Positions 17,532 to 27,507 are shown, numbered from the stretch's first letter. The stretch: 64,000 bases of DNA from Homoserinimonas sp. OAct 916 (GCF_003260275.1 NZ_QJHB01000001.1:124001-188000); one strand, 5' to 3'. The notes: generated from the letters alone by a model not told the origin. Numbers and translations: made by a program.

Positions 17532-18434
17532 TCAGGCCAGCAGCGCTGCAATCCGCCCTGGAACCGCCTCAGCGATATCCAGGGCCGCAATCGGGCCGCC
17601 GCCGGAGGCAAACGCTGCTGCAAGGCCGTGGATCAATGCTCCCGTCGCCGCGATCTCGGCCAGTGCAGCCGGTTCTGACCCGATGATGTCGGAGTGCGTG
17701 GCAACCAGCGCCCCGATGATCCCACCGAGAACGTCGCCGGTGCCCGCTGTTGCCAGCCAGGAGGTTCCTGGCGGCAGGATGATCGTGCGGGCCACACCAT
17801 CGGCCATCGACGCCACCACGGTGCGGCTGCCCTTCAACAGCACGACGGCCCCGGTCGCCCGCACAGCACGGTGCGCCCAGCCCACGGGATCGGCGCTGAC
17901 CTGCGCGGCGCTGACGACTTCCCCGTCACCCGCTGCGCCCGGCGCGGCGGAGCCCAGCCGATTCAGCAGGCGGGCGAGTTCCCGAGCGTGCGGGAGGATG
18001 AGCGTCGGACCGGTCGCCTGCCGCACCATATCCAGCGCACCGGCGTCGAGCACGACCGGTGCCCCGGTGGCAAGGGCCCGGCGCACTCGATCCGTCGCCT
18101 CGGCACCACGGGTGTCGGCGTCCATACCGGAACCCACGAGCCACGCCTCCACCCGGCCGTCACCCGGCACCGCCTCGGGGCGCCTGGCCAACACCTGGCG
18201 GGTGGCCGGGGGGTCGCCGAGGTAGCGAACCATGCCCACACCGGTTCGTATCGCCGCCTCCACGCCCAACACCGCGGCCCCCGGATACTCGGCAGAGCCG
18301 GTGACCACCCCGAGAACACCACGAGAGTACTTGTCGTCGTCGGCGTCAGGCACAGCGATCCACGCACGCGCCCGCTCACTGTTCCACGCCACCGGCGGTG
18401 TGGCGATTGAGGCGCCCGCGCTCGTGTCATGCAT
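17532..18434 (-). CDS. nnrD: ADP-dependent NAD(P)H-hydrate dehydratase
   Basis: The 300-aa protein repairs hydrated NAD(P)H (S-form) using ADP. The ribokinase-like signature TAGTGDVLGGIIGALVATH is near residue 240, with the family VVTGSAEYPGAAVL and PVVLDAGALD motifs before it. The epimerase half (NnrE), often fused N-terminally, is missing, so it must be encoded elsewhere or be absent. ATG 18434 is used; GTG 18443 would add three residues. It is 26 bp downstream of the CNNM-type transporter gene on the same strand, so probably co-transcribed. Confidence 0.88.
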   Translation of the reverse strand: MHDTSAGASIATPPVAWNSERARAWIAVPDADDDKYSRGVLGVVTGSAEYPGAAVLGVEAAIRTGVGMVRYLGDPPATRQVLARRPEAVPGDGRVEAWLVGSGMDADTRGAEATDRVRRALATGAPVVLDAGALDMVRQATGPTLILPHARELARLLNRLGSAAPGAAGDGEVVSAAQVSADPVGWAHRAVRATGAVVLLKGSRTVVASMADGVARTIILPPGTSWLATAGTGDVLGGIIGALVATHSDIIGSEPAALAEIAATGALIHGLAAAFASGGGPIAALDIAEAVPGRIAALLA

Positions 18435-18469
18435 ACGTCTCACGATAGGCGCTCAAGAGGCGAATGCGG

Positions 18470-19501
18470 CTACTTTCGCCGGGTGGCGTCCTGCACCTCG
18501 CCGACGAGTTCTTCAATGATGTCCTCAAGAAACACGATGCCGCTGATCCGGCCGGTGTCATCGGCGACCGTCGCCAGGTGGGAGCCCATCCGCCTCATGG
18601 TGGCCAGCACATCTTCCAGATCCAGGTCTGCGGTCAGGGTGAAAACTGGCCGCCGCCTGGCTTCCGGCACAGGTTCGTCCACCTCGTCGAGGTCGATGAT
18701 GTCTTTCACGTGCAGGTAGCCGACCGGCCGGCCCTCGTCGTCGACCAGGATGTACCGGGAGAAGCCATGCCTGGCCACGGCGCGTTCAACATCGGAGGGG
18801 CTCGCCTGAAGCGGAAGCGTGATCAGTTCGTCGAATCCGATGGCGATGTCGCGCACTGTCTTCCCGGTGAACTCGAACGCGGCAGTCAACGCACCGAAGT
18901 TGTCGGTGAGCAGTCCGGAGCGGGTGGACTGGTCGACGATGGTGGCCACTTCCTCAAGCGTGAACGCACTGTTCGCCTCGCTGCGGGGCTCCACCCCGAA
19001 CAACCGCAGGACGCCGTTCGCAATCCCGTTCAGGGCGACGATGATCGGTTTGAAGATCTTCGCGATGAACACCAGCGGCGGTGCGAGCACCAGGGCAGCG
19101 CGATCCGGTATCGAGAATGAGATGTTCTTCGGCACCATCTCCCCGAAGACCACGTGCAGGAACGACACGATGACCAGCGTCAGGATGAATGCCGCCGTGC
19201 CGATCACGTCAGGGCTCCACCCCGTCAGTGCAAGTGGTGCCTCCAGCAGATGATGAATCGCGGGCTCCGACACGTTGAGGATGATCAGCGAACACACGGT
19301 GATCCCCAGTTGCGTGGTCGCCAACATCAGGGTGGCATGCTCCATCGCGTAGATGGCGGTCTTCGCGCTGCGCTTGCCCGCGGCAGCGGCCGGTTCGATC
19401 TGGGAACGACGCGCCGAGATGACGGCGAACTCGGCAGCCACAAAGAACGCGTTCACGACCAGCAGGATGCCGAGCCAGAACAACCCCCACCAATCGCTCA
19501 C
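18470..19501 (-). CDS. CNNM/CBS-domain membrane transporter (hemolysin-III-like/CorC family), short form
   Basis: The 343-aa protein starts with a DUF21/CNNM membrane domain of about four helices (FAVISARRSQIEP, LHVVFGEMVPKNISF) followed by two CBS domains (ITLPLQASPSDVERAV onward, and FLEDIIEELVGEV). These proteins move or sense divalent cations, mainly Mg2+/Co2+, in bacteria. It lacks the C-terminal CorC_HlyC domain of its neighbour. ATG 19501 overlaps the stop of the upstream paralogue as ATGA. The tandem paralogue arrangement is common in actinobacteria. Confidence 0.88.
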   Translation of the reverse strand: MSDWWGLFWLGILLVVNAFFVAAEFAVISARRSQIEPAAAAGKRSAKTAIYAMEHATLMLATTQLGITVCSLIILNVSEPAIHHLLEAPLALTGWSPDVIGTAAFILTLVIVSFLHVVFGEMVPKNISFSIPDRAALVLAPPLVFIAKIFKPIIVALNGIANGVLRLFGVEPRSEANSAFTLEEVATIVDQSTRSGLLTDNFGALTAAFEFTGKTVRDIAIGFDELITLPLQASPSDVERAVARHGFSRYILVDDEGRPVGYLHVKDIIDLDEVDEPVPEARRRPVFTLTADLDLEDVLATMRRMGSHLATVADDTGRISGIVFLEDIIEELVGEVQDATRRK

Positions 19502-20841
19502 CTCGCCTCACCGCCATCCGGCTCGGTCGACGTGCCCGGGCGGTCCCCGGCGATGAACTCGATCCGGTCGATCCGCCGGCCGTCGAGCCGGTCGACCCGG
19601 AGGCATCCGGCGTTTATCCAGACCTCATCGCCGGGAACAGGCAACCTGCCCAATTCCTGCATCACGAATCCGGCCACCGTCTCATAGTCCTCGCCGGCGG
19701 GAACCCCGATCCCGGTTCGTTCCACCAGCTCATCCGGACGCAGCATCCCCGAGAAGAAGAGTGTGTCGTCACCGCGTTCGACATCCGAACGGATCACGTC
19801 GTGCTCGTCGGCCACCTCGCCGATCAGCTCTTCGACCAGATCCTCCAGCGTCGCAATGCCGGCGGTGCCGCCGTACTCGTCGACCACGATCGCCATCTGA
19901 AAACCGCGGCCTCGCAATTCCGCCAGCAGCACGTCGAGCCTCATGGTCTCGGGCACGCGCAAAGGGTCGGACTGCAGGGCGGAAACCGGCACATGGGCCC
20001 GTTTCTCACGCGGGACGGCGATCGCCTTCTTCACGTGCACGATTCCCATCACGTCATCGAGGCCGTCGTCGATCACCGGGAAGCGGGAGAAGCCGGTGGA
20101 GCGCGTCAGCTCGATCACGTCTTGCGCGGTGTCGGTGCGTGAGACGCTCGCGATGCCGGTGCGCGGAGACATGACGTCGGCAGCGGTGTGCTCGCTGAAG
20201 ACGAGGGTGCGGTACAACAGTGTGGCCGTGTCGGCCTCCAGCGCACCCTGGCTCGCGGAGCGACGCACAAGCGACGAGAGCTCTTCAGCCGACCGGGCAC
20301 CGGAGAGCTCTTCCTTCGGCTCGATCCCGACCATCCGGAGCACGCCGTTCGCGCTTTCGTTCAACACGAACACGGTCGGGCGGAACACCGCGGTGAAGGC
20401 GACCTGGAATGGCAGCACCAGTTTCGCCGTCTGCCGGGGCAGGGCGAGGGCGAAGTTCTTCGGAACCAGTTCGCCGATGATCATCGATAACAGCGTGGCG
20501 GTCCCGATTCCGACCGTGGTGCCGACCGCAACCACAAGGGCCTCAGGCAGCCCGAGAGCCGTCAGCGGACCGCGCAGCAGACTGCTGATCGCCGGCTCCA
20601 TCGTGAACCCCGTCAACAGCGTGGTCAGGGTGATTCCCAATTGTGCGCTGGAGAGGTGCAGCGAGGTCGTCTTCAGCGCGGCGATCGTGATCCTGAGGCG
20701 GGTCTCACCCCGGTCTCGACGCGCCTCCAGGTCGGCACGGTCAAGGTTGACGAGTGCGAACTCGGATGCGACGAACAGACCGGTTCCGACGGTCAGCAAC
20801 AGGCCAACCGCCAGCATGAGCCACTCAGCGCCCACGATCAC
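19498..20841 (-). CDS. CNNM/CBS-domain membrane transporter with CorC_HlyC domain, long form
   Basis: The 447-aa protein has a DUF21/CNNM membrane domain (FVASEFALVNLDRADLE, SMIIGELVPKNFALALP), a CBS pair (DVMSPRTGIASVSRTD; IVVDEYGGTAGIATLEDLVE) and a C-terminal CorC_HlyC domain (ETVAGFVMQELGRLPVPGD). It is a predicted Mg2+/Co2+ export-type transporter. GTG 20841 gives a typical N-terminus although the ribosome-binding site is weak. The 182-bp upstream gap holds a good -10 hexamer on the minus strand, TATACT (20990-20995), without a clear -35; transcription from there would give a leader of about 140 nt. Confidence 0.88.
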   Translation of the reverse strand: MIVGAEWLMLAVGLLLTVGTGLFVASEFALVNLDRADLEARRDRGETRLRITIAALKTTSLHLSSAQLGITLTTLLTGFTMEPAISSLLRGPLTALGLPEALVVAVGTTVGIGTATLLSMIIGELVPKNFALALPRQTAKLVLPFQVAFTAVFRPTVFVLNESANGVLRMVGIEPKEELSGARSAEELSSLVRRSASQGALEADTATLLYRTLVFSEHTAADVMSPRTGIASVSRTDTAQDVIELTRSTGFSRFPVIDDGLDDVMGIVHVKKAIAVPREKRAHVPVSALQSDPLRVPETMRLDVLLAELRGRGFQMAIVVDEYGGTAGIATLEDLVEELIGEVADEHDVIRSDVERGDDTLFFSGMLRPDELVERTGIGVPAGEDYETVAGFVMQELGRLPVPGDEVWINAGCLRVDRLDGRRIDRIEFIAGDRPGTSTEPDGGEAR

Positions 20842-21023
20842 CGCCGATGGCGAGCGCGCAAGCCGCCGAGGTGCACAGTCCGGGCATTCCCCAGCGTGAT
20901 CGTGATGGGCAGACCGCCACGAGGCGGGGCCTTGCGGAGCGGAGCGCTGACGGGCAGGGCGAAGAAGGGGGGTCGTCCATTACGTCGCCAGTATATCCTG
21001 CAGCCGAACCTGGGACGGTCAGG

Positions 21024-22463
21024 TCACCAGCTGACCGGCAGCGCCTTGCCCTCCTCGTACCCGGCGGCGGATTGAATACCGACGAGAGCGCGTTCCTGGA
21101 ATTCGGCAAGGTCGGCCGCGCCGGCGTACGTGAACGAGCTCCGAACGCCGGAGGTGATCATGTCCAGCAGGTCCTCCACCGACGGACGTTGGGGGTCCAG
21201 GTAGATCCGGCTGCTGGAGATTCCCTCTGCAAACAGCGTCTTACGGGCCAGCTCATAGGCGTCTACTCGGTCGAACCGTTCACGGACCGCCTTGGTCGAC
21301 GCCATCCCCCAGCTCTCTTTGTAGAGTTTCCCGTCTTCGTCGGCGTTCAGGTCGCCCGGGGCTTCGATGGTGCCGGCGAACCACGAGCCGACCATCACAG
21401 AAGCGGCCCCGGCGGCAAGGGCAAGCGCCACGTCACGCGGATAACGCACTCCACCGTCTGCCCAGACGTGGGCGCCGAGTTCCCTGGCCACCTCGGCGGT
21501 CTCCAGAACGGCTGAGAACTGCGGCCGGCCAACAGCGGTCATCATCCGAGTTGTACACATCGCCCCCGGGCCGACACCGACCTTGATGATGGTTGCGCCG
21601 GCGTCGACGAGATCGCGGACGGCGGCCGCGGTGACAACATTGCCGGCGGCGATCGGCAAACCCAGCCCCAGCTGGGTAACCGTCCGAATCGCGCGCAGCA
21701 TCGTCTCCTGGTGGCCGTGCGCGGTGTCGATCACGAGAACATCGACGCCGGCCGCAGCCAACGCCTTCGCCTTCCCGGCAACGTCTCCGTTGATCCCCAG
21801 AGCCGAGGCCACGATCAAGCGCCCCTGCTTGTCGAGCGCGGGGTCATAGATGGTCGACCGCAATGCGCTCTTCTGCGACAGCGTTCCGATCACCCGGCCG
21901 TGTTTCATCACCGGCGCGAAGGCCAGATCGGCGGCCACCATGGCGTCGAAGGCCTCGCGGGGCCCGGAGATCTCGTCTGCGGTGATCGAGGCCAGGGCCG
22001 TTTGCACGAGGTCGCCGAGCTTCGCTTCTGCGGGTGCGGCCGCCAGCCGTCGGGCCTCGATCCCGCCCACATACTCTCCCGCGCTGTCCCTGACGATGAT
22101 TCCGTGGCCCGCCAGCAGCGGCAGCTTGCCGCGCACATCGGCCACGGTGTCCTGCGGAGCGAAGAAGTACGGCGTGTCATAGAGCGCTGACTGGCTCTTC
22201 ACCCACTCGATCGCCGCCGCCAACTTCTGCAACGGCATGTCCTGCGGCAACACTGCCATGCCACCCCGTCTCGCCAGCGTCGCCGCCAGACGGGGTCCGG
22301 TCACCGAGTTCATGTTGGCGGCGATGATCGGAATCGTGGCGCCCGTCCCGTCACCCGGAGCGAGTGAGACCTGGAGTCGGCTCGGCACTGCCGAGTGGCT
22401 GGGAACCAGGAAGACGTCGGAGTAGGTCAGGTCGTGCCGCGGCACCGTCTCATAGAAGCGCAT
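21024..22463 (-). CDS. guaB1: GuaB1-type IMP dehydrogenase-related protein (probable GMP reductase)
   Basis: The 479-aa protein has the IMPDH/GMPR barrel with the catalytic cysteine loop GVGPGAMCTTRMMTAVG, the substrate-binding HVWADGGVRYPRDVALAL and two CBS domains inserted at about residues 95-215. The N-terminal DLTYSDVFLVPSHSAVPSRLQ is specific to the actinobacterial GuaB1 branch, for which GMP reductase activity has been reported in mycobacteria; it would interconvert GMP to IMP. ATG 22463 is chosen for family agreement; frames upstream run through the kgd gene. It is divergent from kgd. Confidence 0.88.
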   Translation of the reverse strand: MRFYETVPRHDLTYSDVFLVPSHSAVPSRLQVSLAPGDGTGATIPIIAANMNSVTGPRLAATLARRGGMAVLPQDMPLQKLAAAIEWVKSQSALYDTPYFFAPQDTVADVRGKLPLLAGHGIIVRDSAGEYVGGIEARRLAAAPAEAKLGDLVQTALASITADEISGPREAFDAMVAADLAFAPVMKHGRVIGTLSQKSALRSTIYDPALDKQGRLIVASALGINGDVAGKAKALAAAGVDVLVIDTAHGHQETMLRAIRTVTQLGLGLPIAAGNVVTAAAVRDLVDAGATIIKVGVGPGAMCTTRMMTAVGRPQFSAVLETAEVARELGAHVWADGGVRYPRDVALALAAGAASVMVGSWFAGTIEAPGDLNADEDGKLYKESWGMASTKAVRERFDRVDAYELARKTLFAEGISSSRIYLDPQRPSVEDLLDMITSGVRSSFTYAGAADLAEFQERALVGIQSAAGYEEGKALPVSW

Positions 22464-22606
22464 GTCCCAACGGTACCGCGGTGGGCCGCCGGGCGCAGTA
22501 AGACCGAAATAGGCGTTAAGCTTGGAGGCGCACGAAAGCGGGCGTGCCGTTTCTTCGGGTGCCCGCACCAACAACGACTTTTTGACGTGAAAGTGGGCGA
22601 TCGGCT

Positions 22607-25600
22607 GTGTCGAACCAGAGCACCGGATTGGGGACCGAGGGGGCCTCGAGCGAGTTCGGGGCCAATGAATGGCTCGTAGACGAGATGTACGAGCAATACC
22701 TCGTCGATAAGAACTCGGTCGACAGTTCCTGGTGGCCGATTCTCGAGAAGTACCAACCCTCCGTCGAGACACCTCACGTAGACACATCCCCCACCGAGAC
22801 CGGGTCCGCAGAGACTGGCGGTGCGCAGACCGCCGTTCACGAGCCCGCCGTTCCGCAATCCTCCGCGCAGCAAGCGGTGGCTGCAGTCCAGCCGACATCG
22901 ACGTCGACAGAGACCGTCGAAACACCGGCGCCCCCGGCTCCAGCGGCCGAGGCCCCCGCGGTCGAGGCTCCGGCGGCTGAGGCCCCGACTGCTGAGGCCC
23001 CCCTTGCTGAGGCCCCGGCGGCCGCACCCCAGGGCTCCCCCGTGACAGCGCCGATCCCGGTGATCGGTTCCAAGCCGCAGGCCCGTACGACGTCAATCGA
23101 GGCCAAGTCACAGCCGATCCCGGCCGAGGCGCCCAAGCTCGCACAGGCGGCGACTCAGGCATCCCCCGAGGGCCCGGTCGACGTCACCACCCCATTGCGA
23201 GGAATGGCCAAGACCCTCGCCACGAACATGTCCGCGAGCCTGACGGTGCCGACCGCCACCAGCGTGCGAACCATCCCTGCCAAGTTGATGATCGACAACC
23301 GGATCGTGATCAACAATCACCTGAAGCGAACCCGCGGCGGCAAGGTGTCGTTCACCCACTTGATCGGCTGGGCACTGGTGAAGGCGCTGAAGGACTTCCC
23401 CAGCCAGAACGTTTATTTCGCCGAGATCGACGGCCGTGCATCCGTCGTCTCCCCGGCCCATGTGACGCTGGGTCTCGCCATCGACATTCCTAAACCTGAC
23501 GGCACCCGCGCACTCCTCGTGCCCGGCATCAAACGCGCCGACACCATGGGCTTCGGCGAGTTCTTGGCCGCCTATGAAGAGATCGTCGTCAAAGCGCGCA
23601 CCAACAAGCTGACCGCCGACGACTTCACCGGCACCACCGTTTCCCTCACCAACCCCGGCGGCATCGGTACCGAGCATTCGGTTCCCCGCCTGATGAAGGG
23701 TCAGGGCTGCATCATCGGGGCCGGTGCCCTCGACTACCCGGCCGAGTTCCAGGGCATGAGCGAGCACATGCTGCACGAGATGGCCATCGGCAAGACGGTG
23801 ACCCTCACCAGCACCTACGACCATCGCGTCATCCAAGGGGCAGGCAGCGGTGAGTTCCTCAAGATCGTGCACGAGCTGCTGATCGGCAAACGCGGCTTCT
23901 ACGAAGAGATCTTCGCCGCCCTGCGCATTCCGTACGAGCCCATCCGCTGGGCGCCCGACATCAGCGTCGACCTGTCCGACGCGGTCAACAAGACCGCTCG
24001 GGTACAGGAATTGATCAACTCGTTCCGAGTACGCGGTCACCTGATGGCAGACATCGACCCACTGGAATACCGTCAGCGCGGCCACGCCGACCTCGATATC
24101 GCAAGTCACGGCCTCACGTTCTGGGACCTCGACCGCGAGTTCGTCACGGGAGGACTGGCCGGCAAGCGGCAGGCGCTGCTGCGCGACATCCTCGGCGTGC
24201 TGCGCGACTCGTACTGCCGCACGACCGGCATCGAATACATGCACATCCAGGACCCGGCGCAACGCCTGTGGATCCAGCAGAAAGTCGAACGCCCCTACGC
24301 CAAACCTGACCGCCACGAACAGATGCGCATCCTGTCAAAGCTCAACGAGGCCGAGGCATTCGAGACCTTCCTGCAGACGAAGTATGTCGGCCAGAAAAGG
24401 TTCAGCCTCGAGGGTGGCGAGTCGACTATCGCGTTGCTGGACGAGATCCTGCAGGGCGCGGTCGAACACAAGTTGGAAGGCGCGGCAATCGGCATGGCCC
24501 ACCGCGGGCGGCTGAACGTGCTCACCAACATCGCCGGCAAGACCTACGGCCAGATCTTCCGTGAATTCGAGGGCACCCAGGATCCGCGCACCGTTCAGGG
24601 CTCGGGCGATGTGAAATACCACCTCGGCACCCAGGGAACCTTCAAGGGCACCGGCGGCGAGCAACTACCGGTGTACCTGGCCGCGAACCCGTCACATCTG
24701 GAAGCCGTGGACGGGGTGCTGCACGGCATCGTGCGTGCCCGGCAGGACCGCCAGCCGATCGGCAGTTTCTCCACCCTGCCCATCCTCATCCACGGCGACG
24801 CCGCGATGGCCGGCCAGGGCGTTGTCGTCGAGGTGCTGCAGATGTCGCAATTGCGCGGATTCCGTGTGGGCGGCACCATCCACGTCGTGGTCAACAACCA
24901 GGTCGGTTTCACCACTCCACCACAGGAGGGCCGCTCATCGGTGTACTCCACCGACGTGGCCAAGGTCATCCAGGCACCAATCTTCCACGTCAACGGAGAC
25001 GACCCCGAAGCGGTCGTGCGCGTCGGCCGACTGGCTTTGGAATTCCGCCAGGAGTTCAAGAAGGATGTCGTCATCGACGTCATCTCCTACCGCCGCCGCG
25101 GCCACAACGAGGGCGACGATCCGTCGATGACCCAACCGCTCATGTACAACCTGATCGAGGCCAAGCGCAGCGTACGAACGCTGTACTCCGAAGCGCTGGT
25201 CGGCCGCGGTGACATCACGCAAGAAGAGTTCGAAGAGGCCCAGCGCGACTTCAAGGACCGCCTGGAGCGTGCCTTCGCCGAGACGCACGAAGCGCAGTCG
25301 CAGTCGATTCCGATCGTCACCGGCCACGGCACGGGGCACCACTCCGACCTGGACAATCAGGGCGGTTACCTCGAAGACCCGGTCGAGGGCGAGCCCGCCA
25401 CCACCGGGGTCTCGGAATCCGTGGTACAGCTGATCGGCGAGGCATTCAACAACCCGCCAGACGGTTTCACCGTGCATCCGAAGGTGCAACAACTGCTCAC
25501 CAAACGCCTGGAGATGAGCCGCTCGGGCAACATCGACTGGGCGTTCGGCGAACTGCTCGCGCTTGGCTCCCTGCTGGTGGAGGGAACGCCCGTGCGCATG

Positions 25601-26554
25601 TCGGGCCAGGACTCCCGACGGGGCACCTTCGTTCAACGCCACGCGGTACTGCACGACCGGCAGAACGGGCAGGAGTGGCTGCCGCTGGGCAACCTCTCTG
25701 ACAGCCAGGCGCGATTCTGGATCTACGACGCACTGCTCAGCGAATACGCGACGATGGCCTTCGAATACGGCTATTCGGTCGAGCGTGCAGATGCGCTGGT
25801 GCTGTGGGAGGCCCAGTTCGGTGACTTCGCCAACGGCGCACAGACCATCATCGACGAGTTCGTGGCCTCTGCTGAGCAGAAGTGGGGCCAACGGTCTTCG
25901 TTGGTGCTGTTGCTGCCGCACGGCTACGAGGGACAGGGACCGGACCACTCCTCGGGGCGGATCGAACGCTTCTTGCAGATCTGTGCCGAGAACAACATGA
26001 CGGTGGCCCGGCCGTCCACCCCGGCATCCTATTTCCACCTGCTGCGTCGCCAGGCCTACTCGCGTCCACGCAAACCGCTGGTCGTGTTCACCCCTAAGGC
26101 GATGCTTCGCCTCCGCGGGGCGACCAGCTCGGTCGAGGCATTCACCACAGGCAAATTCGAACCGGTGATCGATGATCCGCGCCGGATAGACCGTGCCGGC
26201 GTCGAACGAGTCCTGCTGGTGGCGGGCAAGGTCTATTACGACCTGGCAAACGAATTGGCAAAGAACGAGAACGAGAAGATCGCCGTGGTGCGACTGGAGC
26301 AGTTCTACCCAACACCGGAAGAGGCGATCCGACGGGTGACCGCCAGCTATCCGAACGCGCAGATCGTCTGGTTGCAGGAGGAGCCCGAGAACCAGGGTGC
26401 GTGGCCGTTCCTCAGCCTCGAGCTGCCCCAGCACCTCGGTGGGCGTCCTCTCAGCGTGATCAGCAGGGCTGCGGCGGCCTCCCCGGCTGCCGGTTCGGCG
26501 AAGCGTCACGCGAAGGAACAGGCCGTCCTCCTGGAGCAGGCCCTGACCCTCTAG
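22607..26554 (+). CDS. kgd: Multifunctional 2-oxoglutarate dehydrogenase/decarboxylase E2-E1 fusion
   Basis: The 1315-aa protein catalyses the 2-oxoglutarate step of the TCA cycle with ThDP. In order: a short E1 N-terminal motif (FGANEWLVDEMYEQYL, residues 17-32), an Ala/Pro-rich linker (60-190) without a lipoyl domain, an E2 succinyltransferase domain (190-430; catalytic TYDHRVIQGAGSGEF), and the E1 domain (about 460-1315; GMAHRGRLNVL, HGDAAMAGQGVV, NNQVGFTT, SYRRRGHNEGDD). This fusion is specific to actinobacteria (OdhA/Kgd). GTG 22607 matches the conserved N-terminus. The lipoyl groups must come from the pyruvate dehydrogenase E2. It is usually controlled by an FHA protein (OdhI/GarA), not seen here. 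Confidence 0.95.
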   Translation: MSNQSTGLGTEGASSEFGANEWLVDEMYEQYLVDKNSVDSSWWPILEKYQPSVETPHVDTSPTETGSAETGGAQTAVHEPAVPQSSAQQAVAAVQPTSTSTETVETPAPPAPAAEAPAVEAPAAEAPTAEAPLAEAPAAAPQGSPVTAPIPVIGSKPQARTTSIEAKSQPIPAEAPKLAQAATQASPEGPVDVTTPLRGMAKTLATNMSASLTVPTATSVRTIPAKLMIDNRIVINNHLKRTRGGKVSFTHLIGWALVKALKDFPSQNVYFAEIDGRASVVSPAHVTLGLAIDIPKPDGTRALLVPGIKRADTMGFGEFLAAYEEIVVKARTNKLTADDFTGTTVSLTNPGGIGTEHSVPRLMKGQGCIIGAGALDYPAEFQGMSEHMLHEMAIGKTVTLTSTYDHRVIQGAGSGEFLKIVHELLIGKRGFYEEIFAALRIPYEPIRWAPDISVDLSDAVNKTARVQELINSFRVRGHLMADIDPLEYRQRGHADLDIASHGLTFWDLDREFVTGGLAGKRQALLRDILGVLRDSYCRTTGIEYMHIQDPAQRLWIQQKVERPYAKPDRHEQMRILSKLNEAEAFETFLQTKYVGQKRFSLEGGESTIALLDEILQGAVEHKLEGAAIGMAHRGRLNVLTNIAGKTYGQIFREFEGTQDPRTVQGSGDVKYHLGTQGTFKGTGGEQLPVYLAANPSHLEAVDGVLHGIVRARQDRQPIGSFSTLPILIHGDAAMAGQGVVVEVLQMSQLRGFRVGGTIHVVVNNQVGFTTPPQEGRSSVYSTDVAKVIQAPIFHVNGDDPEAVVRVGRLALEFRQEFKKDVVIDVISYRRRGHNEGDDPSMTQPLMYNLIEAKRSVRTLYSEALVGRGDITQEEFEEAQRDFKDRLERAFAETHEAQSQSIPIVTGHGTGHHSDLDNQGGYLEDPVEGEPATTGVSESVVQLIGEAFNNPPDGFTVHPKVQQLLTKRLEMSRSGNIDWAFGELLALGSLLVEGTPVRMSGQDSRRGTFVQRHAVLHDRQNGQEWLPLGNLSDSQARFWIYDALLSEYATMAFEYGYSVERADALVLWEAQFGDFANGAQTIIDEFVASAEQKWGQRSSLVLLLPHGYEGQGPDHSSGRIERFLQICAENNMTVARPSTPASYFHLLRRQAYSRPRKPLVVFTPKAMLRLRGATSSVEAFTTGKFEPVIDDPRRIDRAGVERVLLVAGKVYYDLANELAKNENEKIAVVRLEQFYPTPEEAIRRVTASYPNAQIVWLQEEPENQGAWPFLSLELPQHLGGRPLSVISRAAAASPAAGSAKRHAKEQAVLLEQALTL

Positions 26555-26562
26555 CGACAGAC

Positions 26563-26579
26563 GACCGCCGCCGGCGGTC
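26563..26579. terminator. Short hairpin after kgd
   Basis: GACCGCC (26563-26569) pairs with GGCGGTC (26573-26579) over a 3-nt loop, 9 bp after the kgd stop. No T-run. It precedes a larger hairpin at 26603, and the two together likely end kgd transcription. Confidence 0.5.
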
Positions 26580-26602
26580 CTGAACCCCAGTGGTGCGCAC
26601 AC

Positions 26603-26667
26603 ACGAGTGCCCGTTCCCTGCCGGTCAGCCCCTCAGAGAGGCTGCACAGGACGAAACGGGCACTCGT
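26603..26667. terminator. Bidirectional terminator between kgd and the fasciclin gene
   Basis: ACGAGTGCCCGTT (26603-26615) is perfectly complementary to AACGGGCACTCGT (26655-26667), a 13-bp stem. The loop can form further CCTG/CAGG and CCTC/GAGG stems. It sits between two convergent genes, 18 bp from the fasciclin stop, so it can serve both. Confidence 0.75.
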
Positions 26668-26684
26668 TCGCGCGTCGATGCAGG

Positions 26685-27356
26685 TCAGTTGGCCGGAGGC
26701 ATCAACACACTGTCGATCAGGTAGACGGTCGCGTTCGCCGTGTGCACGCCACCACAGATGACATTGGCGCCGTCGACCTTCATGTCGTTGCCACTGCCGG
26801 TGACGGTTACTTTCGCACCCTCCACGGTCGCATGGGTTCCGTCGATGGCATCAGGAGCGAGCTGGCCGGGCACCACGTGATAGGTCAGGATCTTCGTCAA
26901 CGTGGCCGCCCCTTCCTTGGTCTTCAGGCTGTCGAGGGTCGCCGCGTCGAGCTTGCCGAACGCTTCGTCGACTGGCGCGAACACAGTGAACTCACTGCCG
27001 TTCAGCGTGTCGACCAGGTTGACGTCGGGGTTCAGCTTGCCGGAGACCGCGGCGGTCAGGGTGGTGAGCAAGGGGTTGTTCGATGCCGCGACGGCGACCG
27101 GATCGGTCGACATTCCAACGACGGATCCCGGGCCGTTCGGGACCTGGGCCGCGTACGCGGCGCAACCGGGGCCAACCAGGTCGGCCGCGGGGTCTGACAT
27201 GCCCATGCCCGCAGAAGGGGCCGGGGCGGGTGCCGAGGTCTCGGGGGCTGCGGGGGCGGGGGCGGGGGTGGCTGCCTGGGCACAGCCGGACAGGCCGAAT
27301 GCCGCCGCGGCGGCGATGCTGAGGACGACGAACGGTGTGCGCTTCAGAACTCGCAT
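26685..27356 (-). CDS. Fasciclin-domain lipoprotein (Mpt83-like)
   Basis: The 223-aa protein has a signal peptide ending in the lipobox LSGC (Cys about residue 25), an Ala/Pro-rich spacer, and one fasciclin domain with the H1 motif [14 protein letters not shown] and H2 motif [10 protein letters not shown]-like [11 protein letters not shown]. It is predicted to be lipid-anchored on the outer face of the membrane, with an adhesion or surface role. ATG 27356 has AAGGAG 7 nt upstream. It is divergent from dipZ-sigK-rskA, as mpt83/mpt70 are linked to dipZ and sigma-K in mycobacteria. A sigma-K-like promoter lies upstream. Confidence 0.88.
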   Translation of the reverse strand: MRVLKRTPFVVLSIAAAAAFGLSGCAQAATPAPAPAAPETSAPAPAPSAGMGMSDPAADLVGPGCAAYAAQVPNGPGSVVGMSTDPVAVAASNNPLLTTLTAAVSGKLNPDVNLVDTLNGSEFTVFAPVDEAFGKLDAATLDSLKTKEGAATLTKILTYHVVPGQLAPDAIDGTHATVEGAKVTVTGSGNDMKVDGANVICGGVHTANATVYLIDSVLMPPAN

Positions 27357-27421
27357 GAATCTACTCCTTCGATTGTCTGGCCCGAAGACCAGCCGGCCCA
27401 CCGATGTGCGGCCGTCACAAG

Positions 27422-27453
27422 GGCATTCGTAAGTCGTCGCCCCGACGGATTGG
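27422..27453 (-). promoter_or_regulatory. Candidate sigma-K promoter of the fasciclin gene
   Basis: On the minus strand CAATCC (27452-27447) and ACGAAT (27430-27425) are 16 bp apart, and the context CCAATCCG ... CGAATGCC is shared with the divergent copy at 27508. The mycobacterial sigma-K promoter is reported as CCATCC and CCGAAT with 17-18 bp between. Transcription would begin about 60 nt before the ATG. Confidence 0.55.
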
Positions 27454-27507
27454 AATTTTCCCCAAATACTTTGTTGTGCTCGCAAACCGGATTAGGAGAC
27501 GCCGCGA

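Noticed and set aside
24935-26602. Long open frame opposite kgd
   Set aside because: High-GC coding DNA leaves the opposite frame open; the product shows no family motif and the plus-strand gene is certain. The same holds for long frames opposite metY, secA, moxR and treY.
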